Source: Terriglobia bacterium (lineage in GTDB: Bacteria > Acidobacteriota > Terriglobia > UBA7540). From it: 64,000 nucleotides of DNA. The position numbers and the translations under genes were made by a program. Within the stretch, counting starts at the first letter, position 1. Every line of letters begins with the position of its first letter. Shown in pieces: positions 1 through 8,756 of the stretch. A model generated the notes under the pieces. That model was not told the origin of the DNA. It worked only from the letters and a program-made list of their open reading frames with translations, and ran no database searches. The DNA is taken from NCBI GenBank assembly GCA_030038235.1, contig JASHPE010000122.1, positions 1-64,000 on the forward strand, in the 5' to 3' direction.

Positions 1-2220
1 TACCCCAATTTTCGAGACTGGCAGGATCAGAGCCACGCATTTGCGTCGATGGCGGGGTTCGATGAGGACTCCTTCAACTTGACGGGAACCACCGAGCCAG
101 AACGTTTGCGAGCTTTGTACAACACGCCGGGGCTGTTTGCGCTTTTGGGGATTCACCCCGTGCTGGGCCGTGAATTCGCTCCCGGTGACGGCCCGTACGT
201 TGCCGTATTGAGCTATGAACTTTGGCAGAGACGATTCAGCGGCGATACCAGGATTGTCGGCAAAGCAATCCGCTTGGAGGGGTCTTCCGCCTGGTCGCCC
301 ACCGAGCCGGGGAGGGCTTACACGGTGGTGGGCGTCTTACCGCCGCACTTCTACTTTCCGCCGCACCGCTATGGAGGCGACCTACCGCCTGAGGTTTTCG
401 TGCCTGTGGTCCCGAATGTGGATCGAGGTTGGCATTACCTGCGGGTGATCGGGCGTCTCGCTCCAACCGCAACTGAGCGGCAGGCTCGGACGGAAATGAA
501 CGAGATCGCCGCCCGGCTTGCGCAAGCCTATCCGGCAGACCAGGGCCAAGGAATTGCCCTGGACGGCCTCGGGAACGTGGCGGTTTCCGATGTGCGCCAA
601 ACGGCGTGGGTCCTGCTTGGGGCCGTAGGCTTCGTGCTGCTCATCGCCTGCGCCAACGTAGCCAACCTGCTGCTCGCCCGGGGCGCTACGCGTGAGCGCG
701 AGCTCGCCATCCGCAGCATGGTGGGGGCGACGCGATCACGCATTGTGCGGCAGTTGCTCACCGAGAGCCTGCTTCTGGCCGCTTTGGGCGGTGTTCTTGG
801 GGTCGTGTTCGCTCACTGGGTGCTTCCCTTGATAGCCTCGGCGGTGCCTGAACGCACTTCCTTTTTCACCCGCGTCCACGACGCCGGCATCCATCTGAAC
901 TTTACGGTGCTGGCGTTCACGGCGTTGCTGTCGGTGGTCTCAATCATGCTGTTTGGGCTCTTGCCAGCTTGGAGAGCAGCGAGACCCCTGCGGAGTTCGG
1001 TCACGGTTGGTCGAATAGGGAAGACACGCGGCGCCTTGATCGCACTCGAAGTTGCGCTGTCTTTCGTGTTGCTGGTGGGAGCCGGGCTGATGATGAAAAG
1101 CCTGGTCCGGCTGCTGGAAGTGGACGTCGGCTTTCGTACGGACCGGCTGTTGACGATGGACGTGAGCCTTACGGGTAAGAAGTATTCTTCTCCGAAACAG
1201 CAGGCGGCCTTCTTTGGACAGGCGCTGCAAGGGCTCGCATCGCTGCCGGCCGTGAGCTCGGCAGGCGCAATCACGGACTTGCCACTGACGCGAAATTCGA
1301 CCTGGAATGACTTCGAGATTCTAGGAGCGCACCAGCAGCGAGGAACGGCAGGATATCATGCTGCAAGTCCGGATTATTTCCGCACAATGGGAATACCACT
1401 GTTGAGCGGGAGGGACATCAGGGATTCTGATTCCGCGCTCTCGCCGCTGGTGGGCGTTGTTAACCGCAGTATGGCCGGGAAGTACTGGCCGAATCGGAAC
1501 CCGGTCGGCACAAGCCTGGCCGTTTACTATCCCGTTCCCGTCACAACCTCGAAAGGGAGCAGCATCGAATTCAAACGGCAGGAACTCGATATTGTTGGGG
1601 TGGTCGGTGATGTCCGGCAACTGGGACTGGACGCACCGCCTGAGCCGGAACTTTTCATACCGTATGCGCAGTGGCCCTCAAACGATATGTCCCTGGTTCT
1701 GCGGACGCAATCCGAACCCTCATCGATCATCCCGGCGGTCAAGAAAGAGATTGCGAGGGCCGATCCCGACCAGCCCGTGACCGATATCAGGACCATGGAT
1801 GACCTGGTTTCCGCAGAAGCGGCCGGAAGACGGTTTGTGCTGCAGTTGATCGGAGCTTTCGCGTCGATTGCGGTCGTGCTGGCGGCGGTCGGGATCTATG
1901 GCGTGGCTTCTTATTGGGCGCGACAGCGCAGACACGAAATCGCCATCCGCCTTGCCCTTGGCGCCAAGGCGCAGGGGATTGTGTGGATGGTGGTATGCCA
2001 GAATGCCGCGTGGCTGCTACTCGGAATCGCAGCCGGCCTGGGTGGCGCTTTGGCCACTACGCACCTTTTGAGCAGCTTTCTGTATTCGGTTCGAGCCGCA
2101 GACGTCACCACCTTCATTGGCGTTGCGTTCTTGCTGACCGCCATAGCTCTCGCGGCAAGCTACGTGCCTGCCCGCCAGGCGACGGAAGTCGACCCCATGG
2201 TGGCGTTGCGGTGTGAATGA
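1..2220 (+). CDS. ADOP-family permease (MacB/FtsX type), 5' partial
   Basis: The reading frame is open from base 1, so the N-terminus lies outside the window; the first visible residues (YPNFRDWQ) match the periplasmic region of acidobacterial duplicated orphan permeases. About 739 residues remain: a periplasmic MacB-like domain, an FtsX block of helices with the motif ACANVANLLLARGATRERE, a second periplasmic domain, and a final FtsX block ending PARQATEVDPMVALRCE, the usual ADOP C-terminus. Such permeases sit in the inner membrane without a cognate ATPase gene beside them; the substrate is unknown. It converges on the STAS gene downstream. The family call is firm; transport function is inferred. 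Confidence 0.9.
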   Translation, partial: YPNFRDWQDQSHAFASMAGFDEDSFNLTGTTEPERLRALYNTPGLFALLGIHPVLGREFAPGDGPYVAVLSYELWQRRFSGDTRIVGKAIRLEGSSAWSPTEPGRAYTVVGVLPPHFYFPPHRYGGDLPPEVFVPVVPNVDRGWHYLRVIGRLAPTATERQARTEMNEIAARLAQAYPADQGQGIALDGLGNVAVSDVRQTAWVLLGAVGFVLLIACANVANLLLARGATRERELAIRSMVGATRSRIVRQLLTESLLLAALGGVLGVVFAHWVLPLIASAVPERTSFFTRVHDAGIHLNFTVLAFTALLSVVSIMLFGLLPAWRAARPLRSSVTVGRIGKTRGALIALEVALSFVLLVGAGLMMKSLVRLLEVDVGFRTDRLLTMDVSLTGKKYSSPKQQAAFFGQALQGLASLPAVSSAGAITDLPLTRNSTWNDFEILGAHQQRGTAGYHAASPDYFRTMGIPLLSGRDIRDSDSALSPLVGVVNRSMAGKYWPNRNPVGTSLAVYYPVPVTTSKGSSIEFKRQELDIVGVVGDVRQLGLDAPPEPELFIPYAQWPSNDMSLVLRTQSEPSSIIPAVKKEIARADPDQPVTDIRTMDDLVSAEAAGRRFVLQLIGAFASIAVVLAAVGIYGVASYWARQRRHEIAIRLALGAKAQGIVWMVVCQNAAWLLLGIAAGLGGALATTHLLSSFLYSVRAADVTTFIGVAFLLTAIALAASYVPARQATEVDPMVALRCE

Positions 2221-2229
2221 AAGTTGCAG

Positions 2230-2262
2230 CGCCGGCGCGGCGAATCATCGCGGGCGCCGGCG
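2230..2262. terminator. GC-rich inverted repeat between convergent genes
   Basis: Nine-base perfect arms (CGCCGGCGC at 2230-2238 and GCGCCGGCG at 2254-2262) with a 15-nt loop lie just after the permease stop and before the convergent STAS gene. There is no clear T-run, so this is a possible bidirectional stop or mRNA 3'-end stabiliser rather than a classic intrinsic terminator. Confidence 0.35.
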
Positions 2263-2304
2263 GACTCGAGCAGCGGGAAAGGTGGGGGGCAATCGCGGCG
2301 GACT

Positions 2305-2664
2305 TCAGGCGCCGGCGCCCTTATCAAAGCTGGCTACGGCCTTGGCTTCGTCATCGTTGACGTCAAAGACCGTCAGCAGCTTCGTGATCTGCAAAAGGTC
2401 GTGTACTTTCTTGGTCAGGTTCAAAAGCTTCAGCTGGCCGCCCGCGTTCGAGACGGCGGTGAAACCGCTGACCAGCTCGCCGATTCCCGAGCTGTCGATG
2501 TAGGTGACGTCGGCCAGGTTCAGCAGCAGCCGCTTGTGTCCTTTGCTCAGCAGATCGCGGATAAGCTCGCGCAACTGGGTGCAGCCCTCGCCCAGCGTAA
2601 TCCTGCCGCTCAGGTCCACGACGGTGACGGAGTTAACCTGGCGTATTGTGGCCTTCATGCTCAC
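2305..2664 (-). CDS. STAS-domain anti-anti-sigma factor (RsbV/SpoIIAA-like)
   Basis: A 119-residue single STAS domain with the phospho-acceptor motif IDSSGIGE (Ser58/Ser59), which in RsbV/SpoIIAA proteins is phosphorylated by a partner kinase and, when dephosphorylated, sequesters it. The GTG start at 2664 is chosen because AAGGAGG lies eight bases upstream; an ATG two codons later is possible. It overlaps the end of the RsbW-like gene by 32 bases, so the two are translationally coupled and very likely partners. The sigma factor or other output of the switch is not encoded nearby. Confidence 0.9.
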   Translation of the reverse strand: MSMKATIRQVNSVTVVDLSGRITLGEGCTQLRELIRDLLSKGHKRLLLNLADVTYIDSSGIGELVSGFTAVSNAGGQLKLLNLTKKVHDLLQITKLLTVFDVNDDEAKAVASFDKGAGA

Positions 2665-3118
2665 GGTGCAATCCTCCTTGATTTAGATCCCTGTCGGAAG
2701 TTCTCCGCTTGACCAGAGTGACTTCGGTTCCCTCGCCGGGAACATTCTTCACACGGAAGTCATCCATGAACGAGCGGATCAAAAAAATGCCGCGGCCGGA
2801 TATCTTCAGCAAATTATCCGGCTCCAGCGGATGCGGGACGCTGCTCACGTCGAAGCCCGCGCCCTGATCTCGGATTTTGATCTCGAGTCTGTCGTCGTAA
2901 ATGAGGAAGCGCAGCCAGACACGCTTGGCCGGATCGCTGCGGTTGCCGTGCCAGATGGCATTAATCATCGACTCGTGCACGGCCATGCCGACCTTGTGCT
3001 GTTCCTCTTCGTCGAAATTGAGGCTGGCCAGCACACGTTGGACCAATTCTTCCGCCGCTTCCACGTTCTTCAGGTCGCTCTCGTAAACCACTTCGACCAC
3101 GCTGGCGTCAGCACTCAT
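2633..3118 (-). CDS. RsbW-like serine kinase / anti-sigma factor
   Basis: 161 residues with a GHKL ATPase fold typical of RsbW/SpoIIAB anti-sigma kinases: N-box region VGMAVHESMINAIWHG (about residues 42-57), a G1-type motif IRDQGAGFD (about 82-90) and the lid/G2 region SGRGIFLIRSFMD (about 106-118). The expected role is to bind a sigma factor and phosphorylate the STAS protein encoded by the overlapping downstream gene. It begins 22 bases after the peroxiredoxin stop on the same strand, so co-transcription with the peroxiredoxin, and possibly with ftsZ, is plausible. The last 20 or so residues lie in the overlap with the STAS gene and look non-conserved. Confidence 0.88.
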   Translation of the reverse strand: MSADASVVEVVYESDLKNVEAAEELVQRVLASLNFDEEEQHKVGMAVHESMINAIWHGNRSDPAKRVWLRFLIYDDRLEIKIRDQGAGFDVSSVPHPLEPDNLLKISGRGIFLIRSFMDDFRVKNVPGEGTEVTLVKRRTSDRDLNQGGLHREHEGHNTPG

Positions 3119-3139
3119 AGCTCTCGGTTCAATTCCGGC

Positions 3140-3712
3140 TTACGACTTCGATTTCGAGTCAAGGGTGGTGCAAACGGTGACGGCGGTGTTCGGATTGACG
3201 GCATCGCGGCCTGCGTCAATGTGCTGAATCAAGCCTTGCTTGTCAATCACAAACGTTGTGCGGCGCGCCCATTCCGCCTTGACTCCCTGGCTCGCGTACT
3301 TGTCAAAGCTGTCCAGAATTCCGTACTTGACCATCACGTCGCGGTTCATGTCGCTGAGCAGCGGGAAAGTGACTCCGATCTGCTTGGCGAACGCCGCGTT
3401 GGCGGCAGGGCTGTCGATACTGATGCCGAATACCTCCGTGTCGCTCGCTGCCAGCTTGGCCAAATCAGCCTGATAGGCCTGCAACTCCTGCGTTCACCCA
3501 GGAGTGAACGCGAGCACATAGAAGGCCAGGATCACGTTCTTCTTGCCGCGGTAATCGCTCAGCTTGACCGGCTGCCACTGATCGCTCAGCAGCGTGAAGT
3601 CGGGAGCCGGCTCGCCAACCTTCAGGTTGGTTTGTGCAATCACGGGCTTCTGCGCGCCCGCCAGGACTGCCGCCAACGCCCATGCTGCCAAAAAAATCAG
3701 GCCTCGCTTCAT
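3140..3712 (-). CDS. Secreted peroxiredoxin, probable selenoprotein (UGA = Sec73)
   Basis: Two ORF pieces in the same frame are separated by a single TGA at 3494-3496. Read through, they give a 190-residue AhpC/TSA-type peroxiredoxin: signal peptide (residues 1-20), GEPAPDFTL (33-41), the active-site strand FYVLAFTPG followed by the TGA codon as residue 73, then [14 protein letters not shown] and a normal Prx C-terminal half with a lone Cys near residue 181. The TGA falls exactly on the peroxidatic cysteine of the PxxxTxxC motif (here VxxxTxxU). A stem-loop suited to a bacterial SECIS follows at 3458-3479. The ATG at 3712 has GAGG upstream. No decay is seen on either side of the TGA. Predicted role: periplasmic hydroperoxide reduction. 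It lies 74 bases after ftsZ on the same strand. Confidence 0.85.
3458..3479 (-). promoter_or_regulatory. Predicted bacterial SECIS element of the peroxiredoxin gene
   Basis: In the transcript, 15-36 nt after the UGA, GGCC pairs with GGCC and, inside it, AUCA pairs with UGAU around the triloop GGC, with small U/UU bulges between the two helices. The loop lies 24-26 nt after the UGA and starts with G, matching the known layout of bacterial SECIS elements bound by SelB (loop about 16-37 nt from UGA with G in its first two positions). The folding was done by eye. Confidence 0.75.
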
Positions 3713-3785
3713 GTTCCACCTCAAAATTGCAAGCTACAGGACTATAAAGAGACGCTGCGGCTGTGTCAACCGAACTCCGACGCCC

Positions 3786-4979
3786 CTAGACGCCCTCCGC
3801 CTTGCGCCGGCGCAGATACGCCGGAATCTCCAGGTCGTCCACGGGCGCTTCCGGCATTACTTCCACCGCCGGCGGCGGGGGCGCGACGGGCGGCGCCACG
3901 GGCTTGTCCCGCTTTTGCACGGCATTACGCAGGCTCTGCTGAACGTTCTTGGCCGCCATCGAGAGCGACGGTGGTTTCGAGAGTCCCATCTTCTCGCTCT
4001 TGATGCCGGTCGCGATCACGGTTACCTTCACCGCGTCGCCCATCGACTCGTCGAGCACGGCTCCGAAAATAATGTTCGCATTTTCGGCCGCAGCTTGCTG
4101 GACAATCGTGGACGCCTCGTGAACCTCGTGCAGGGTGAGATGGCTCGAGCCGGTCAGGTTCAGCAGGATGCCCTGCGCGCCGTTAATGGAAGCGTCTTCG
4201 AGCAACGGGCTCTCGATCGCCTGCCGGGTAGCCGAAACGGCGCGGCCCTCACCGCTGGCCGTGGCCGTGCCCATCACCGCGTAGCCCATGCCTTCCATGA
4301 TGGTCTTGATGTCGGCAAAGTCGCGATTGATGATGCCGGTGATGGTGATGATATCCGAGATCCCCTGCACGCCTTGGCGCAGGATATCGTCGGCGATGCG
4401 AAACGCCTCGAAGAAGCTCGTCCCCTTGTCGACGAATTGCATGAGGCGCTCGTTGGGTATGCAGATCACCGTGTCGACGTGCTCGCTGAGCTCGCCAAGA
4501 CCCTGCTCGGCCTGCATCATGCGGCGCTTGCCCTCGAACGCAAACGGCTTGGTGACCACAGCTACGGTCAACGCGCCCAGCTCGCGCGCGAGGCCGGCCA
4601 CAATCGGCGCGCCGCCGGTGCCGGTCCCGCCGCCGAGACCGGCCGTGATGAAGACCATGTCCGCACCCTCGAGAGCTTCGATGATCTTCTCCGTATCTTC
4701 CAGTGCCGCGCGGCGTCCCACGTCCGGATTCGCCCCGGCTCCAAGTCCCTTGGTGAGCTTCGCCCCGAGCTGAATCTTCAAGGGAGCCTGTGACACACTC
4801 AAGGCCTGAAGATCGGTGTTGGCCACCATGAACTCCACGCCTTCCACCTGCGCCGCGATCATGCGATTCACGGCGTTGCCGCCGCCGCCGCCCACGCCGA
4901 TCACCTTGAGCTTCGCACCGTGAATGTTTTCGTCGGAGAAGTCCAATCGCAATCCACCCTCGTCTTCAATTTCGCCCAT
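3786..4979 (-). CDS. ftsZ: Cell division protein FtsZ
   Basis: 397 residues. FtsZ is the tubulin-like GTPase that forms the cytokinetic ring. Visible: N-terminal Rossmann strand [16 protein letters not shown] (about 25-40), the tubulin signature GGGTGTGG (116-123), the T7 synergy loop NRDFADIK (218-225), a Pro-rich linker and the conserved C-terminal peptide [11 protein letters not shown] that binds FtsA and other partners. It is the last gene of the division/cell-wall cluster, about 105 bases after ftsA. Confidence 0.99.
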   Translation of the reverse strand: MGEIEDEGGLRLDFSDENIHGAKLKVIGVGGGGGNAVNRMIAAQVEGVEFMVANTDLQALSVSQAPLKIQLGAKLTKGLGAGANPDVGRRAALEDTEKIIEALEGADMVFITAGLGGGTGTGGAPIVAGLARELGALTVAVVTKPFAFEGKRRMMQAEQGLGELSEHVDTVICIPNERLMQFVDKGTSFFEAFRIADDILRQGVQGISDIITITGIINRDFADIKTIMEGMGYAVMGTATASGEGRAVSATRQAIESPLLEDASINGAQGILLNLTGSSHLTLHEVHEASTIVQQAAAENANIIFGAVLDESMGDAVKVTVIATGIKSEKMGLSKPPSLSMAAKNVQQSLRNAVQKRDKPVAPPVAPPPPAVEVMPEAPVDDLEIPAYLRRRKAEGV

Positions 4980-5084
4980 CGCTCCTCCTCGTCAGGGGCC
5001 CTGATCCGAGCCGGCAGCGCCGGTCCCCTTGCCCGACGCGCCGCTCTTTACTGCGCTTCCGCCGCCAGAATTTGCAATCCGAAG

Positions 5085-6302
5085 TCAACTCGCTTTCTCG
5101 CCGCCAAACAAACCCTTCCACCGGTCTCGCCAGCCGGGCTGACGCGATCCTTCGAGCGCGCGCTGGCGATTGCCATAGAGCACCAGGCCGACCACCGCGG
5201 CGTAAGCCGGATCGAGCAGCATTTCGCCCAGGTCCTCGATTCCCGACGGCTGGCCGAGGCGCACCGGCATTTCCAGAGTGCGCTCCGCCATCGCCGCAAT
5301 GCCCGCCAGCTTGGCGCCGCCCCCAACCAGCACCAGCCCCGCGCCGAGCGCGTGGTCAAAATGGGCGCGGATGAGTTCGGCCTGGGTCAGCTCGACGAGT
5401 TCCTCCTCCCGCGGCTCGATGATCTCGCCTAACATGGCCGTGTTCACCACGCGCGGCGGACGTCCGCCAACGCTCGGCACTTCGAAACTGGCGTCCGACT
5501 CCGCGGACTTGCTATCGGTCCAAGAGAGCTTCAGCCGTTCGGCCTCCGGCACGGGCGTTCGCAATCCCACCGCAACGTCGTTGGTGAAGAACTCGCCGCC
5601 CACAGGAATCGCGGCTGTGTGACGCAGGCTGCCGTCATGATAGATCACGAACTCCGACGAGCCGCGCCCGATGTCGAGCAGCCCGACTCCGAGCTCGCGC
5701 TCATCGGGAGCGAGGCAAGCTTCCGCTGCCGCCAAGGGTTCGAGCACCGTATCTTTCACTTCGATGCCCGCGCGATTGACGGCCGTAACCAGATTCTCAT
5801 GCGCGAGGGTCGATGCGGTCACCAGATGGACGTTCACCTCGAGCCGCGTCCCCACCATGCCGATCGGATTCCGGATGCCATTCTGCGAATCGAGCAAATA
5901 CTCCTGCCGCTCCGCATGCAGCAGCCGCCGGTCGGGGGGCAGCGGAATTCCCTGAGCCACCTCGAAGACTTTGCGGATGTCGTCTGGCGCCACCTGGCGA
6001 CCGTGCGTGCCCAGGCTGATGGCGCCGGTGGAGTTGACGCCTCGCAGATCCAGGCCGCCCACGCCGATGTACACCGTATCGATGGAGAAGCCCGCCGCGT
6101 CCTCGGCCGCCTCCACCGCTTTCTTGATCGCTAGCACGGCGGAATCAAAGTCGTTGATGGCGCCGCGCCGCCAGCCCCGCGACTCCGCCACGCCGACGCC
6201 CACCAGATGCAGCTTGTTGCGGTCGTCAGGCCGGCAGACCACCACACAAGTCTTGCTGTCGCCAAGATCGAGACCCGCAACGTAGGGGAGTTTGCGCGCC
6301 AT
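5085..6302 (-). CDS. ftsA: Cell division protein FtsA
   Basis: 405 residues from the chosen ATG; a GTG 36 bases upstream would add 12 unconserved residues. FtsA is the actin-like ATPase that tethers FtsZ to the membrane. Visible: phosphate-1 motif GLDLGDSKTCVVV near the N-terminus, the FtsA-specific 1C subdomain, LLDIGRGSSEFVIY (phosphate 2), LVGGGAKLAG (adenosine motif) and a C-terminal amphipathic helix (WRDRWKGLFGG) that serves as membrane anchor. It lies between ftsQ and ftsZ in the usual order. Confidence 0.97.
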   Translation of the reverse strand: MARKLPYVAGLDLGDSKTCVVVCRPDDRNKLHLVGVGVAESRGWRRGAINDFDSAVLAIKKAVEAAEDAAGFSIDTVYIGVGGLDLRGVNSTGAISLGTHGRQVAPDDIRKVFEVAQGIPLPPDRRLLHAERQEYLLDSQNGIRNPIGMVGTRLEVNVHLVTASTLAHENLVTAVNRAGIEVKDTVLEPLAAAEACLAPDERELGVGLLDIGRGSSEFVIYHDGSLRHTAAIPVGGEFFTNDVAVGLRTPVPEAERLKLSWTDSKSAESDASFEVPSVGGRPPRVVNTAMLGEIIEPREEELVELTQAELIRAHFDHALGAGLVLVGGGAKLAGIAAMAERTLEMPVRLGQPSGIEDLGEMLLDPAYAAVVGLVLYGNRQRALEGSRQPGWRDRWKGLFGGEKAS

Positions 6303-6362
6303 GGAATTGAGAGGGTGCGATCCTGCCGCCGGACGCACGTGAAACCCGGCATCTGGTCCGTC

Positions 6363-7253
6363 TCAACGCCGGGCGGCCTGCGTTGCCGGTTGATTCGTTG
6401 CGGGCTCCTTGGGGTTAACCACCAATTGCCCGTGGTATCGCAAGTCCACAGAGTCGATGTCCGGAGTTGTCTTCTGAACCTCGGGCAGCAGCGCCACCAG
6501 GGTCCGGAAGCGCTCGCCAAAATCCTGTTTGCCGAAGTGGACTTTGATCGTCTCCCGGCCTTGAGCGAGGACGGCAACCAAGTCCTCGTCATCGGTAAGA
6601 TCGACCTCGGAAACCAGCCAGCCCGCTCCTAGAGCCTGCGCATTTAATTCTTGCGCGAATCGGTTGAAAAGGGCAAGACGCGCTTTGCGGTCCGCAACGG
6701 ACATCTCCAGGTCGATGCCGGTGATCACCGGAAAGTCGAAGGAGCCCTGGCTCGGCTTGTCGAGGATCACGCCGTCTGCGTCCACAAGCTTCAACACGCC
6801 CTGCAGATTCACGTACGCCACGGGCTTGCGCTCGGTAATCTCGACCAGCAGATGATTGGGAAAGACGCGCCGCAGGCTCGCGGATCGCACCCACGGTATC
6901 GCCTCGATCTCGGAATGGACGTCGGCGAGCGAAATCCTGAAGATGTTCGGCTGCACTCCGGCCCCGAGCGCATTAGCCACGTCCGCAGGCTGCACGTAGT
7001 GATTGCCGCGCAGGATCACGGCGTCGGCGCCCGCCAGATCGAACTCCGGAGCGCGCATCGCGTACCAGGCGGCAAAGCCGAGCAGCGCGGCGGCCGGAAG
7101 CACTGTGATCGAGGCCCAACCCAGCGCGCGCGCAATGCGGCGCATTCGCCATCCCGGATTCCGCCGTGACACGGGCAGCGTCTTCGAGCGGCGGCGGTAT
7201 ACGGAGTCGCTCTCGAGCAGCACATCGTCATGTCGAGTGGAGTCCTGCGCCAT
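6363..7253 (-). CDS. ftsQ: Cell division protein FtsQ/DivIB
   Basis: 296 residues with a short basic cytoplasmic N-terminus, one transmembrane helix (about 46-68), a POTRA domain (AVILRGNHYVQPADVANALG and following) and an FtsQ-type beta domain (HLLVEITERKPVAYVNLQG). It is a bitopic scaffold joining the early and late divisome, periplasmic domain outside. The stop is about 60 bases before ftsA and the start about 27 bases after murC. Confidence 0.93.
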   Translation of the reverse strand: MAQDSTRHDDVLLESDSVYRRRSKTLPVSRRNPGWRMRRIARALGWASITVLPAAALLGFAAWYAMRAPEFDLAGADAVILRGNHYVQPADVANALGAGVQPNIFRISLADVHSEIEAIPWVRSASLRRVFPNHLLVEITERKPVAYVNLQGVLKLVDADGVILDKPSQGSFDFPVITGIDLEMSVADRKARLALFNRFAQELNAQALGAGWLVSEVDLTDDEDLVAVLAQGRETIKVHFGKQDFGERFRTLVALLPEVQKTTPDIDSVDLRYHGQLVVNPKEPATNQPATQAARR

Positions 7254-7280
7254 AACTGTCTCGCGGCAATCCTCCGTGCG

Positions 7281-8705
7281 CTACGCTTCCGTGCGCGCCT
7301 TGGCCCGGGGCCTGTCCGCGGCCTGCTCCCCGGCCAACTCCCGCGCCAATGCGTCTCCAACCTTCCAGACGTTCCCGGCGCCGATGGTCAGCACCATGTC
7401 GCCAGGCTTGAGCGTAGCGAGCAACTCGCCTCGAAGCTGGTCCTCCGAGGGCGCGTACCGGGCGCAATTCAGGCCCAGCTCGTGCATCCTCGCGACCAGA
7501 CGCTCGGAAGTGATGCCGGGAATCGGCGGCTCGCTGGCGGGATAAATGTCGAGCACGTAGACGCGCTCCACGCCTTCAAACGCGCGCGCAAAGTCATCCA
7601 TGAGGAACTTGGTGCGCGTGTAGCGATGAGGCTGAAACACAACCCAGATCCTTCCCGCGCCGCGGTCGCGCGCGGCAGCCAGGGTCGCGCGTATTTCTGT
7701 CGGATGATGCCCGTAGTCATCGACGATGGTGATTCCGCCCACTTGCGCCTTGATCTGGAAGCGACGGTCGGCGCCGCGAAAGTGTTCCAGGCCAACGCGG
7801 ATTTCCTCCGCCGTGAGATCAAGCTCCAGCCCGACCGCAACCGCTCCGAGCGCGTTCTGGACGTTGTGACGTCCCGGAACTGCGAGGCGAATCCCCGTCA
7901 GCAGCCGTTCCTTGACGACCACTTCGAACTCCGAACCAGAAGGCGAGACCTCCAGGGACGATGCCCGCACGTCCGCGCCCGAATCGATTCCATAAGTGCA
8001 GACGCGGCGCTGGAGCTGCGGCCGGATCGGGTCGAAACGCTCGCGCCACGGCGCGTCAGCGCAGACGATCACCGCGCCATAAAAGGGCACGCGATTCATG
8101 AAGGCCACGAAAGCCGCGGCGATTTCATCGAGATCGCGGTAATGCTCCAGGTGCTCGCGATCGATGTTCGTGACCACCGCGATCGAAGGCAGAAGATGCA
8201 GGAAGGATCGATCGCTCTCGTCAGCCTCAACCACCATCAGATCGCTCTTGCCGAGCCGGGCGCTGGAGCCAAAGGCGTCGAGACGCCCGCCGATAACGGC
8301 GGTCGGGTCGAGTCCCGCCTGCGCCAGCATCAGTGCGATCATCGACGTGGTGGTCGTCTTGCCGTGTGCGCCGGCCACCGCCACGCTGAACTTCATCCGC
8401 ATCAATTCGGCCAGCATCTCGGCGCGGGGGATGACCGGAATTTCCAGCCGGCGCGCCTCGAGCACCTCGGGATTGTCCGGACGTACCGCCGAGGACGTCA
8501 CCACCACTTGCGCGTTCCAGACGTTTCCGGCCGCGTGTCCTTCATGGACTCGCGCGCCCAGCAGCGCCAGGCGCTCCGTGACCGGACTCAGCTTTACGTC
8601 CGAGCCTGACACGGTGAATCCGAGGTTCAGCAGCACCTCAGCGATTCCGCTCATGCCAATGCCGCCGATTCCGACGAAATGAACCTTGCGTATCTTACCC
8701 AGCAT
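7281..8705 (-). CDS. murC: UDP-N-acetylmuramate--L-alanine ligase MurC
   Basis: 474 residues. MurC adds L-Ala to UDP-MurNAc, the first amino-acid step of the peptidoglycan stem peptide. Visible: N-terminal nucleotide motif [20 protein letters not shown]-loop [14 protein letters not shown] (about 113-126), the central-domain [11 protein letters not shown] and a C-terminal Mur ligase domain with [15 protein letters not shown] lies upstream of the ATG. The C-terminal 20 residues are Ala/Arg-rich and probably disordered. Confidence 0.98.
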   Translation of the reverse strand: MLGKIRKVHFVGIGGIGMSGIAEVLLNLGFTVSGSDVKLSPVTERLALLGARVHEGHAAGNVWNAQVVVTSSAVRPDNPEVLEARRLEIPVIPRAEMLAELMRMKFSVAVAGAHGKTTTTSMIALMLAQAGLDPTAVIGGRLDAFGSSARLGKSDLMVVEADESDRSFLHLLPSIAVVTNIDREHLEHYRDLDEIAAAFVAFMNRVPFYGAVIVCADAPWRERFDPIRPQLQRRVCTYGIDSGADVRASSLEVSPSGSEFEVVVKERLLTGIRLAVPGRHNVQNALGAVAVGLELDLTAEEIRVGLEHFRGADRRFQIKAQVGGITIVDDYGHHPTEIRATLAAARDRGAGRIWVVFQPHRYTRTKFLMDDFARAFEGVERVYVLDIYPASEPPIPGITSERLVARMHELGLNCARYAPSEDQLRGELLATLKPGDMVLTIGAGNVWKVGDALARELAGEQAADRPRAKARTEA

Positions 8706-8756
8706 CGTGCCCGACTCCTGAAGGGCGGGGCTTCAGCCGCGACCTTGCCTGCTAGG

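Noticed and set aside
3140..3484. Independent short gene starting at TTG 3484 (C-terminal half of peroxiredoxin)
   Set aside because: It starts in the middle of the Prx active-site helix, has no ribosome-binding site and would lack the catalytic residue; read-through of the UGA explains both halves.
2831..4793. Long plus-strand frames antisense to the anti-sigma, peroxiredoxin and ftsZ genes
   Set aside because: Composition is His/Arg-rich and they mirror well-identified minus-strand genes.
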